A DNA stretch of 6,061 nt. Origin: Spirochaetota bacterium (lineage in GTDB: Bacteria; Spirochaetota; Leptospiria; Turneriellales; Turneriellaceae). A program made the position numbers and the translations under genes. This document shows, piece by piece, positions 1 through 5,071 of this stretch; the first letter of the stretch is position 1, and the number at the start of each line of letters is the position of its first letter. The notes below the pieces were generated by a model. The model ran no database searches and was not told the DNA's origin. It saw only the letters and a program-made list of their open reading frames with translations. The DNA is taken from the NCBI GenBank assembly GCA_963205035.1, contig CAUJII010000146.1, positions 1 through 6,061 on the forward strand. The letters run 5' to 3'.

Positions 1-663
1 AAAGACGCATACGAAGCAATGCGCGACTTGGCTTCTAAAGGCGGCAAAGTCCTCTTTGTGGGAACTAAAAAGCAAGCGCAGGCCGACGTCGAAAAATCAG
101 CCAGACGCTGTGGTATGTTCTATATCAACAACCGCTGGTTAGGTGGTCTTTTAACCAACTTCCGCACCGTTAAACAGTCAATCCAGAGGCTCAGAAAACT
201 CGAAGAGGCGTTTGAAACAAATACTGTCAACGAGCTTGTGAAGACCAAAAAAGAAATTCTGCAACTCGACCGCGAGGTGACGCGGTTACGCAAAGACCTC
301 GCAGGCATCCGCGACATGAACTACCTGCCCGATGCGCTCTTCATCGTCGACCCCGAGCGCGAAGCGATTGCAGTTAAAGAAGCGAATACGCTGGGAATCC
401 CTATCTTTGCGATGGTCGACACGAACTGTAATCCCGACCTCATCCAATACCCCATACCGGCAAACGACGATGCCATCCGCGCCGTCGCACTCTTCTTAGA
501 AATCATGGCAAACGCCATCGAGGAAGGAAAAGAAGGCGGCGAGTTCCAGCAAGTACAAATCGAAGAAGGCGAAAGCATGGATGAAAACGATCTTCAGTCT
601 TCTATGGAAAAGATGGATGACTTAGAACGCATCGAATCGCACTACGACGAGGCGCGTAGCTAA
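1..663 (+). CDS. rpsB: 30S ribosomal protein S2, 5'-truncated by the window edge
   Basis: S2 is a structural protein of the small ribosomal subunit, assembled late near the head-platform junction together with S1. The frame is open from base 1, so the ATG at 19 is internal. By alignment from memory with E. coli S2, about 50 N-terminal residues are missing. In the 220 visible residues one sees KVLFVGTKKQA, then NNRWLGGLLTNFRTVKQSI, a charged helical hairpin (about residues 65-100), the second S2 signature beginning PDALFIVDPEREAIAVKEAN, then IPIFAMVDTNCNP and NDDAIRAV. The last roughly 45 residues after the conserved core are strongly acidic (EEGKEGGE, then ESMDENDLQSS and DDLERIESHYDEARS). 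Such tails vary in length among S2 proteins. It is the first visible gene of the rpsB-tsf-pyrH-frr-uppS operon and ends 15 bases before tsf. Its promoter and any autoregulatory leader lie outside the window. Confidence 0.97.
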   Translation, partial: KDAYEAMRDLASKGGKVLFVGTKKQAQADVEKSARRCGMFYINNRWLGGLLTNFRTVKQSIQRLRKLEEAFETNTVNELVKTKKEILQLDREVTRLRKDLAGIRDMNYLPDALFIVDPEREAIAVKEANTLGIPIFAMVDTNCNPDLIQYPIPANDDAIRAVALFLEIMANAIEEGKEGGEFQQVQIEEGESMDENDLQSSMEKMDDLERIESHYDEARS

Positions 664-665
664 AT

Positions 666-670
666 AAAGG
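666..670 (+). promoter_or_regulatory. Ribosome binding site of tsf
   Basis: AAAGG lies 8 bases before the ATG at 679, inside the 15-base rpsB-tsf gap. It fixes the tsf start, which agrees with the family's usual N-terminus. There is no room for a separate promoter or terminator here, so tsf is read from the rpsB transcript. Confidence 0.6.
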
Positions 671-678
671 TTAACAGC

Positions 679-1269
679 ATGGCAATAGATCAAGAAAAAA
701 TAAAAACGCTGCGCGAAATGACTTCTGCAGGGATCCTCGACTGCAAGAAAGTTCTCGAAGAAACCTCGGGCGATTTGGAAAAAGCGGCGGCCCTCCTCCG
801 CGAACGCGGAATTGTCAAAGCGGTCAAAAAAATGGACCGCGAGGCGACAGAAGGTGCGATTATTTCGTACATCCACCATAACGGAAAAATCGGTGTTCTC
901 ATTCAGCTCAACTGCGAAACCGACTTCGTTGCGCGTAATGAAAAATTTCAGGAGTTGGGCCGCAGCATCGCGATGCATATCGCGGCGACAAATCCGCAAT
1001 TTGTCAAGGCAGAAGACGTTTCGGCAGATGTTCTCGAAAAAGAAAAAGAAGTGCAACGCGCCGCCTTAATCGAAGAAGGAAAGCCCGCTGATAAGCTCGA
1101 GAAAATCCTCGAAGGCAAAATGAAAAAATTTGCCGCAGACATTTGCCTCTTAGACCAGCCTTATGTCAAAGAGCCTGAGAAAACGGTCGGCGATATTATC
1201 AAAGTCTCCATTGCAACGCTGGGAGAAAATATCTCCGTCGGCCGCTTCGTCCGCTACGCACTGAAATAA
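679..1269 (+). CDS. tsf: Elongation factor Ts, short single-core form
   Basis: EF-Ts is the guanine nucleotide exchange factor that releases GDP from EF-Tu in the cytoplasm. The 196-residue protein starts with a UBA-like N-terminal domain (about 1-50) that carries the first family signature, LREMTSAGILDCKKVL (11-26). The TDFVARN motif at 81-87 is the EF-Tu-contacting segment; in E. coli its Asp and Phe disturb the Mg2+/nucleotide site. A helical stretch (about 112-150) and a C-terminal strand region ending FVRYALK complete it. E. coli EF-Ts is about 283 residues. This protein has only one copy of the core subdomain, like the short EF-Ts of Thermus and several other lineages, which may act as dimers. 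The length looks natural rather than truncated, because the end resembles other short forms. Only 4 bases separate it from pyrH. Confidence 0.97.
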   Translation: MAIDQEKIKTLREMTSAGILDCKKVLEETSGDLEKAAALLRERGIVKAVKKMDREATEGAIISYIHHNGKIGVLIQLNCETDFVARNEKFQELGRSIAMHIAATNPQFVKAEDVSADVLEKEKEVQRAALIEEGKPADKLEKILEGKMKKFAADICLLDQPYVKEPEKTVGDIIKVSIATLGENISVGRFVRYALK

Positions 1270-1273
1270 CACA

Positions 1274-2047
1274 ATGAACGAGCGCAACGATAACCCAACT
1301 CAAATTACCGAGGGGAGGGCTTATCGGCGCGTCGTTTTGAAGCTTTCCGGCGAGGTCTTAGCCGGCGAAGACAAACTCGGCATCAACGTCCGCGTCATCA
1401 AGGCGCTCGCCGAAGAAATTCGAGAAATACACCGTGATGGGGTTGAGCTCGCAATCGTCATCGGCGGAGGAAATATTTTCCGTGGAGTGAAAGCCGCTTC
1501 CGACGGCATGGACCGCGCCACCGGCGACTATATGGGGATGATGGCGACAGTGATCAATGGGTTGGCGCTGCAAGATTTCTTGGAGCAAGAAGGCCTTGTA
1601 ACCAGGCTTCAAACCGCGCTCGAGATTAAAGCCGTCGCCGAGACATTTATACGGCGCAAGGCAGTGCGGCATTTAGAGAAAAAACGTGTGGTCATCTTGG
1701 CAGGCGGCACAGGTAACCCTTATTTCACGACAGACACAACTGCCGCACTGCGTGCCGTCGAGTTGGGGGCTGATGTCATTTTCAAAGCGACTAAAGTCGA
1801 CGGCGTTTACGATAGCGATCCCATGAAAAACAGTTCTGCGAAACGCTACCGCCACTTGAGCTTCCGCGATGCACTCGTCAAACAGTTGGGAGTCATGGAC
1901 TCGACGGCGTTCTCGCTTTGTCTCGACAACAAGATGCCGATTCAAGTCTTTGACATGGGGCAAGAGGGCAATCTCAAGAAAGCAGTACAAGGAAAACCCA
2001 TAGGTACCCTAATAAGCGGCAACGGAGAAAGTACTTTTTATGAGTGA
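1274..2047 (+). CDS. pyrH: UMP kinase (uridylate kinase)
   Basis: PyrH phosphorylates UMP to UDP with ATP, in the bacterial pyrimidine nucleotide pathway. It is a hexamer of the amino acid kinase fold, usually tuned by GTP and UTP. Visible motifs are KLSGE (23-27), the glycine-rich IGGGNIFRG (63-71), GDYMGMMATVINGLA (84-98), AGGTGNPYFTTD (143-154) in the UMP-binding region, and KATKVDGVYDSDP (171-183) in the ATP-binding region. At 257 residues it is slightly longer than E. coli PyrH (241). About 16 residues precede the first beta strand (RRVVLKLSGE) and about 9 follow the usual end (GTLIS). The ATG at 1274 lies 4 bases after the tsf stop and has no convincing Shine-Dalgarno sequence, so it probably depends on ribosomes finishing tsf. 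No better start lies upstream or downstream. The last 8 bases overlap frr. Confidence 0.97.
   Translation: MNERNDNPTQITEGRAYRRVVLKLSGEVLAGEDKLGINVRVIKALAEEIREIHRDGVELAIVIGGGNIFRGVKAASDGMDRATGDYMGMMATVINGLALQDFLEQEGLVTRLQTALEIKAVAETFIRRKAVRHLEKKRVVILAGGTGNPYFTTDTTAALRAVELGADVIFKATKVDGVYDSDPMKNSSAKRYRHLSFRDALVKQLGVMDSTAFSLCLDNKMPIQVFDMGQEGNLKKAVQGKPIGTLISGNGESTFYE
2024..2028 (+). promoter_or_regulatory. Ribosome binding site of frr, inside pyrH
   Basis: GGAGA (within CGGAGAAAG) lies 11 bases before the frr ATG at 2040, inside the last codons of pyrH. Part of the pyrH C-terminal extension therefore also serves as the frr initiation region. Spacing is slightly long but usable. Confidence 0.5.
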
Positions 2048-2603
2048 TGAAGCGAACAAAATCATCGGCGACGCGCAAACACGCATGCAGAAAACCTTGG
2101 AGGGTCTGTCGCACCACATGGCGCAAATCCGCTCGGGGCGCGCAACACCGTCTTTGGTCGAAGATATCCGCGTCGAAGTCTATGGTCAAAATATGCCGTT
2201 AAACCAAGTCGCCTCTATCGCAGCACCCGAACCGCGTCTCATCACGGTCGACGTTTGGGATAAATCGCAAATGCAGGCTGTTGAGAAAGCGATCCAAAAA
2301 TCGGGAAAAAATTTGAATCCCAATAACGACGGCTCGCTTATCCGCATTAGCCTGGCCGAAATGACGGGCGAAACGCGCAAAGAAATGGTCAAGCTCGCCA
2401 AGACAAAATGCGAAGACCACAAAGTCGCCGTGCGCAACATCCGCCGCGACGCGAACGATGCGCTCAAGAAACTCAAAGGCACGAGCGTCTCCGACGACAT
2501 GATCAAAGGCTTTTCCGATCAAGTGCAAAAACTCACCGACGATGCCATAAAAAAGATGGATGATCTTTTTGCCGCCAAAGAAAAAGACATCACGACCGTG
2601 TGA
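2040..2603 (+). CDS. frr: Ribosome recycling factor
   Basis: RRF works with EF-G to split the post-termination ribosome so that it can be reused. The 187 residues match the usual length (about 185). Domain I, a long three-helix bundle, is formed by the N- and C-terminal thirds. It contains HMAQIRSGRATPSLVEDI (26-43) and RNIRRDANDALKK (132-144), whose arginines contact 23S rRNA in known structures. Domain II (about 31-104) includes VEVYGQNMPLNQVASI (45-60) and GKNLNPNNDGSLIRI (89-103). The hinge-side segment reads MTGETRKEMVK (108-118), where many relatives have LTEERRKE. The start overlaps the pyrH end by 8 bases (ATGAGTGA), and the stop overlaps the uppS start by 4 (GTGA). Both point to translational coupling. 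Confidence 0.97.
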   Translation: MSDEANKIIGDAQTRMQKTLEGLSHHMAQIRSGRATPSLVEDIRVEVYGQNMPLNQVASIAAPEPRLITVDVWDKSQMQAVEKAIQKSGKNLNPNNDGSLIRISLAEMTGETRKEMVKLAKTKCEDHKVAVRNIRRDANDALKKLKGTSVSDDMIKGFSDQVQKLTDDAIKKMDDLFAAKEKDITTV

Positions 2604-3295
2604 AAGTCCCACAGCATATCGCCGTCATTATGGACGGCAACGGCCGGTGGGCGACGAGCCGCGGCCTTTCGCGCAGTGCTGGCCATAAAGAGGGGACTGC
2701 GAATTTAGAACGCCTTCTCGACCATCTACTCTTACGCCGCATACCCGTTGTCAGCCTTTATGCTTTTTCTACCGAAAACTGGCGTCGGCCTCGCACAGAA
2801 ATTCACGCTATTTTTTCTCTCGTCGAAGAATTTATTACAACACACCTTAACAAGATGGTCGGCGAAGGTGTTCGCATGGTCGTCTCGGGGGATTTATCCC
2901 GAATACCGAAGCGGAGCCGCGAATTGCTCCTCGATGCCATCGAGAAAACGCGCAAAGGGATAAGGCTGACTGCAAATTTTTGTCTGAACTATGGTTCGCG
3001 TAGTGAACTCTTGCGCGCTGCGCAAGAGTACGCGTTGTGGTATAGCTCCCACAAAACACAAAGACCACCGACTGAAAAACAATTCCAGAAGTTTTTTTGG
3101 CAGCCCAATTTACCGGATATCGACATGCTCGTGCGCACGGCAGGCGAGTTGCGCCTTTCAAATTTTATGCTGTGGCAAGCGGCGTACGCTGAGCTCTACT
3201 TCACAGAAAAGACATGGCCGGAATTTGGTGCTGAAGATTTAGACGAGGCGATTCGAGAGTTCCATAGACGCAAGCGAAAATTTGGCGGTCTTTGA
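2600..3295 (+). CDS. uppS: Undecaprenyl diphosphate synthase (cis-prenyltransferase)
   Basis: UppS adds isopentenyl diphosphate units to farnesyl diphosphate to make the C55 lipid carrier used for peptidoglycan and surface polysaccharides. It acts at the cytoplasmic face of the membrane. Motifs along the 231 residues are HIAVIMDGNGRWA (6-18) with the catalytic Asp12, GHKEG (28-32), LYAFSTENWRRP (53-64), LNYGSR (129-134, commonly NYGGR) and DMLVRTAGELRLSNFM (175-190), then WQAAYAELYF and the C-terminal RRKRKFGG. The start is a GTG whose bases form the GTGA overlap with the frr stop. The first conserved strand follows after only five residues, so no earlier start is needed. It is the last gene of the operon. 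The opposite-strand trpC ends 19 bases further on, and no stem-plus-T-run terminator is visible in the gap. Confidence 0.96.
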   Translation: MKVPQHIAVIMDGNGRWATSRGLSRSAGHKEGTANLERLLDHLLLRRIPVVSLYAFSTENWRRPRTEIHAIFSLVEEFITTHLNKMVGEGVRMVVSGDLSRIPKRSRELLLDAIEKTRKGIRLTANFCLNYGSRSELLRAAQEYALWYSSHKTQRPPTEKQFQKFFWQPNLPDIDMLVRTAGELRLSNFMLWQAAYAELYFTEKTWPEFGAEDLDEAIREFHRRKRKFGGL

Positions 3296-3314
3296 TTAGG
3301 ATAAACTCCAATAC

Positions 3315-4076
3315 TCAGCCAAAAATTTCGTGGATTTTTTGCGCGCCGTTTGACGCTTGCATGAGAGTCGAGCCCATCAGCACCGCATCGAAATAATGCG
3401 GCAAAGCCAAGAGCTCGTCGCGGTTCGAGTAACCCGACTCGGCTACGAGGACGAGTTTGTTTCGGAGCGTCTGCGGAATTTTTTTCGCAAGACTTTCTGC
3501 GCGCGTCAAATCAATCTCGAGCGTATGCAGGTTCCGGTTGTTAATTCCCACAATTTTTGCGCCGAGAGATAACGCACGGTCTAAATCTTCCTCAGTGAGC
3601 GCCTCGACCAGTGGTTCCATTCCGAGCGCACGGCCGCGTTCAGTAAACTCCTTGAGTTCGTCGTCTTGGAGCGAGGCGACAATGAGCAAGAAGCTGTCTG
3701 CGCCGGCGTGGCGCGCCTCGAGAATTTGCGATTCTGTGAGAATAAAATCTTTGCGCAAGAGCGGTATTCGCGTAAGCTTCCGCGCTTCGCTCAAATCTTC
3801 AATCGAGCCGTGGAAGTTTTCAGGTTCCGTGAGAATGCTGATGGCGGCCGCATAAGGTTCGTAAATGCGTATGGTTTCCGCAACGCTGCATTCATCTTTC
3901 AGGACGCCGGCGGACGGAGAGCGGCGTTTGAGTTCGGCGATGAGTTGGGGAAGTGCCGTCTTTCTGCGCAGCGCTTCTGCGAAATTGAGCGAGGAGCGTT
4001 GCGGCTCCTTCGCAGGGAGTCGGATTTTTTCGGCACGGCGCCGACTTGCGGCGTTAATTTCCTCGAGAACGCTCAT
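3315..4076 (-). CDS. trpC: Indole-3-glycerol phosphate synthase
   Basis: TrpC closes the indole ring by converting CdRP to indole-3-glycerol phosphate in tryptophan synthesis, using a TIM-barrel fold. The following positions count from a TTG codon at 4103 that lies 9 codons before the chosen ATG at 4076: AELKRRSPSAG (56-66) with catalytic Glu57 and Lys59, LTEPENFHGS (91-100), LLRKDF (115-120) with Lys118, GMEPLVEAL (161-169) with Glu167, GINNRNL (186-192) with Asn188, VAESG (220-224) with Glu222 and Ser223, and VLMGSTLM (241-248) at the phosphate site. All key catalytic residues are present. The ATG at 4076 gives 253 residues and an N-terminus typical of the family (MSVLEEINAASRRRAE); GGGAG lies 14 bases upstream of it (4091-4095). 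The TTG at 4103 would give 262 residues but lacks a binding site. No other trp gene is adjacent. No promoter was found just upstream, so read-through from sodB is possible. Confidence 0.94.
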   Translation of the reverse strand: MSVLEEINAASRRRAEKIRLPAKEPQRSSLNFAEALRRKTALPQLIAELKRRSPSAGVLKDECSVAETIRIYEPYAAAISILTEPENFHGSIEDLSEARKLTRIPLLRKDFILTESQILEARHAGADSFLLIVASLQDDELKEFTERGRALGMEPLVEALTEEDLDRALSLGAKIVGINNRNLHTLEIDLTRAESLAKKIPQTLRNKLVLVAESGYSNRDELLALPHYFDAVLMGSTLMQASNGAQKIHEIFG

Positions 4077-4153
4077 CGATAAGTCTCGTTCTCCCAATCG
4101 CAAGAGCGAGACCGTGTGACGATGGAAATCCGCTTCGCGGCACGCACCCCACG
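4077..4153. other. trpC leader region with a decayed array edge
   Basis: These 77 bases between trpC and the tandem array hold no gene. The stretch around 4137-4153 (GCGGCACGCACCCCACG) has the same CACGCA centre as the variable segments inside the array, but the 17-bp core expected before it is missing. It therefore looks like a worn edge unit. A small perfect stem, CCGC-TTC-GCGG, lies at 4130-4140. No A/T-rich promoter hexamers for trpC are visible on the minus strand. Confidence 0.4.
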
Positions 4154-4346
4154 CGACTAACTATTCGGTTTGGGGTGGCACGGGCCTCCCGACTAACTAT
4201 TCGGTTGAGTACCACGCATGCACCGAGTAACTATTCGGTTTTGAGTGCCACGCAGGCTCCGACTAACTATTCGGTTGGGAGGCACGCAGCCCCCCGAGTA
4301 ACTATTCGGTTTGGGAGCCTCGCAGCTCCCTCCCCGACTAACTATT
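4154..4346. repeat. Tandem array of about 35-bp units with a 17-bp conserved core
   Basis: The 17-base core CGASTAACTATTCGGTT (S = C or G) occurs at 4154-4170, 4190-4206, 4224-4240, 4260-4276 and 4295-4311. A sixth copy at 4335 keeps only the first 12 bases. Start-to-start distances are 36, 34, 36, 35 and 40. Apart from the C/G position, the five full cores are identical. The 17-23 bases between them vary but share a central CACG(C/G)-like motif and are mostly self-complementary: GGGTGGC-ACGG-GCCTCCC (4173-4190, one T/T mismatch), GCC-ACGCA-GGC (4247-4257), GGGAGGC-ACGCA-GCCCCCC (4277-4295, one A/C mismatch) and a perfect stem at 4313-4330. The second unit pairs poorly. Unit lengths are not multiples of three and the core carries stops in two minus-strand frames, so it is not coding. 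It lies between the stop of sodB and the start of trpC. The function is unknown; it could be an RNA-structure element, a variable-number tandem repeat or a mobile-repeat remnant. Confidence 0.85.
4313..4330. other. Perfect 6-bp hairpin in the array, nearest the sodB stop
   Basis: GGGAGC (4313-4318), loop CTCGCA, GCTCCC (4325-4330) is the best stem of the array. It lies 12 bases downstream of the sodB stop on the sodB transcript. No T-run follows on either strand, so it does not look like a classical intrinsic terminator. It could protect the sodB mRNA 3' end or slow read-through into trpC; both are inference. Confidence 0.45.
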
Positions 4347-4968
4347 TCAGGTTTGCCGAAGCGAAATCCCAGTTCACCAACTTGTCGAGGTATGCGTTGA
4401 CATAATCCGGCCGGCGGTTTTGGAAGTCGAGGTAGTACGCATGCTCCCAAACGTCGATGGTGAGAATAGGTGTCGCGCCCGATGTAAAGGGGACTTCCGC
4501 ATTTCCTGTCTTGACGACTTTCAAATTTCCACCTTCCTCAACAAGCCACGCCCAACCGCTGCCGAACTGAGTGGTTGCGGCCGCGACGAACGCTTCGCGG
4601 AATTTTTCGTAGCTCCCGAAAGACGCATCGATCTTTGCAGCGATCGCGCCCGTGGGTTTGCCGCCACCGCCCGCTTTCATACTGAGCCAGTAGAAAGAGT
4701 GGTTCCACACTTGAGCAGCGTTGTTGAAAACACCGGCCTTGTCGGCATGGCCATGCGTCGCTTTGATAATCTCTTCGAGTGATTTGCCCGCCAAATCCGA
4801 GCCTTCAACGAGCTTATTCAAGTTCGTAACGTATGCATTATGGTGCTTGCCGTGGTGGAATTCCAGAGTGTTCGCGGTGATGACCGGTTGTAGCGCATCT
4901 TTCGCGTATGGAAGCGCCGGCAGCGCAAAAGGCGCCTTTGCTTGATCTACTTTTGCATTGATTGACAT
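4342..4968 (-). CDS. sodB: Superoxide dismutase, iron type
   Basis: The enzyme converts superoxide to oxygen and hydrogen peroxide. Its 208 residues contain the alpha-hairpin N-domain and the alpha/beta C-domain of the Fe/Mn family. Metal ligands by alignment with E. coli SodB are His38 (LEFHHGKHH), His90 (VWNHSFYW), Asp172 and His176 (DVWEHAYYLD). His42 and Tyr46 correspond to the gateway residues His30 and Tyr34. Gln86 in FNNAAQVWNH sits where iron enzymes carry their outer-sphere Gln69, so iron is the likely metal; some enzymes are cambialistic. The protein has about 10 extra N-terminal residues (MSINAKVDQAKA before PFALPALPY), without a hydrophobic signal, so it is probably cytoplasmic. 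An insert HGHADKAG (72-79) before FNNAA is also seen in many alphaproteobacterial-type SODs. A strong ribosome site and promoter support the start. The TAG stop lies inside the last, partial unit of the downstream repeat array. Confidence 0.97.
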   Translation of the reverse strand: MSINAKVDQAKAPFALPALPYAKDALQPVITANTLEFHHGKHHNAYVTNLNKLVEGSDLAGKSLEEIIKATHGHADKAGVFNNAAQVWNHSFYWLSMKAGGGGKPTGAIAAKIDASFGSYEKFREAFVAAATTQFGSGWAWLVEEGGNLKVVKTGNAEVPFTSGATPILTIDVWEHAYYLDFQNRRPDYVNAYLDKLVNWDFASANLK

Positions 4969-4977
4969 AATAATTAA

Positions 4978-4984
4978 CTCCTTT
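4978..4984 (-). promoter_or_regulatory. Strong ribosome binding site of sodB
   Basis: On the minus strand AAAGGAG lies 9 bases before the sodB ATG (4966-4968). It is the best Shine-Dalgarno sequence in the window and supports high translation and this start codon. Confidence 0.85.
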
Positions 4985-5000
4985 GTTTTAATCTACGTCT

Positions 5001-5029
5001 AATATAAGAATAAATCTAAAATCTGGCAA
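5001..5029 (-). promoter_or_regulatory. Sigma70-type promoter of sodB
   Basis: On the minus strand TTGCCA (5024-5029) and TATATT (5001-5006) are separated by exactly 17 bases, and each hexamer differs from the consensus by one base. The predicted transcription start is near 4994, giving a leader of about 25 bases that contains the strong ribosome site. No clear Fur, PerR or OxyR operator was recognised. Confidence 0.6.
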
Positions 5030-5043
5030 CAAAGATACTAAAT

Positions 5044-5071
5044 TTGAAAAAATTAGAGAATGCTGTATCTT
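5044..5071 (+). promoter_or_regulatory. Possible promoter of the thioredoxin-like gene
   Basis: TTGAAA (5044-5049) and TATCTT (5066-5071) are 16 bases apart in the divergent region. If used, transcription would begin near 5078, exactly at the second in-frame ATG, giving a leaderless message and excluding the upstream ATG at 5060. AT-rich DNA yields such matches by chance, so this is only a candidate. Confidence 0.3.

Noticed and set aside
3457..4119. Long + strand open frames opposite trpC (3457-3855, 3666-4082, 3865-4119)
   Set aside because: They are antisense shadows of a clearly recognised TrpC, show no recognisable family and have no supporting start signals.
4313..4330. Intrinsic terminator for sodB
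   Set aside because: The stem is good but no T-run follows in the direction of sodB transcription; AAACCGAATAG comes next on that strand.
4154..4346. CRISPR array
   Set aside because: The conserved part is only 17 bases, and the segments between (17-23 bases) are not unrelated: they share a CACGCA-like centre and mostly fold on themselves. No cas gene is present in the window.
4154..4346. Integron attC-like sites (GACTAAC resembles RYYYAAC; one copy has GTTGAGT, matching GTTRRRY)
   Set aside because: The two boxes are only about 6 bases apart, in an arrangement that cannot form an attC stem. Only one unit matches the second box, and no cassette genes or integrase are present.
4175..4450. 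Small open frames across the array on both strands (+ 4175-4405 and - 4193-4450) with repeated peptides such as TNYSV and RGTQNRIV
   Set aside because: They are translations of the DNA repeat. Unit lengths of 34-40 are not multiples of three, so the peptide changes frame between units, and both run into the sodB coding region on one side.
4342..4968. Manganese-type rather than iron-type superoxide dismutase
   Set aside because: Gln86 sits at the position of Gln69 in iron enzymes (AAQVWNHSFYW). Manganese enzymes normally have Gly there and place the Gln near the C-terminal metal-ligand region. Cambialistic activity cannot be excluded.
4985..5059. Fur, PerR or OxyR operator, and repeated TCTAA/AGAT words in the divergent gap
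   Set aside because: No inverted repeat close to any known consensus was found. Short words recur, but the stretch is so AT-rich that this is expected by chance.
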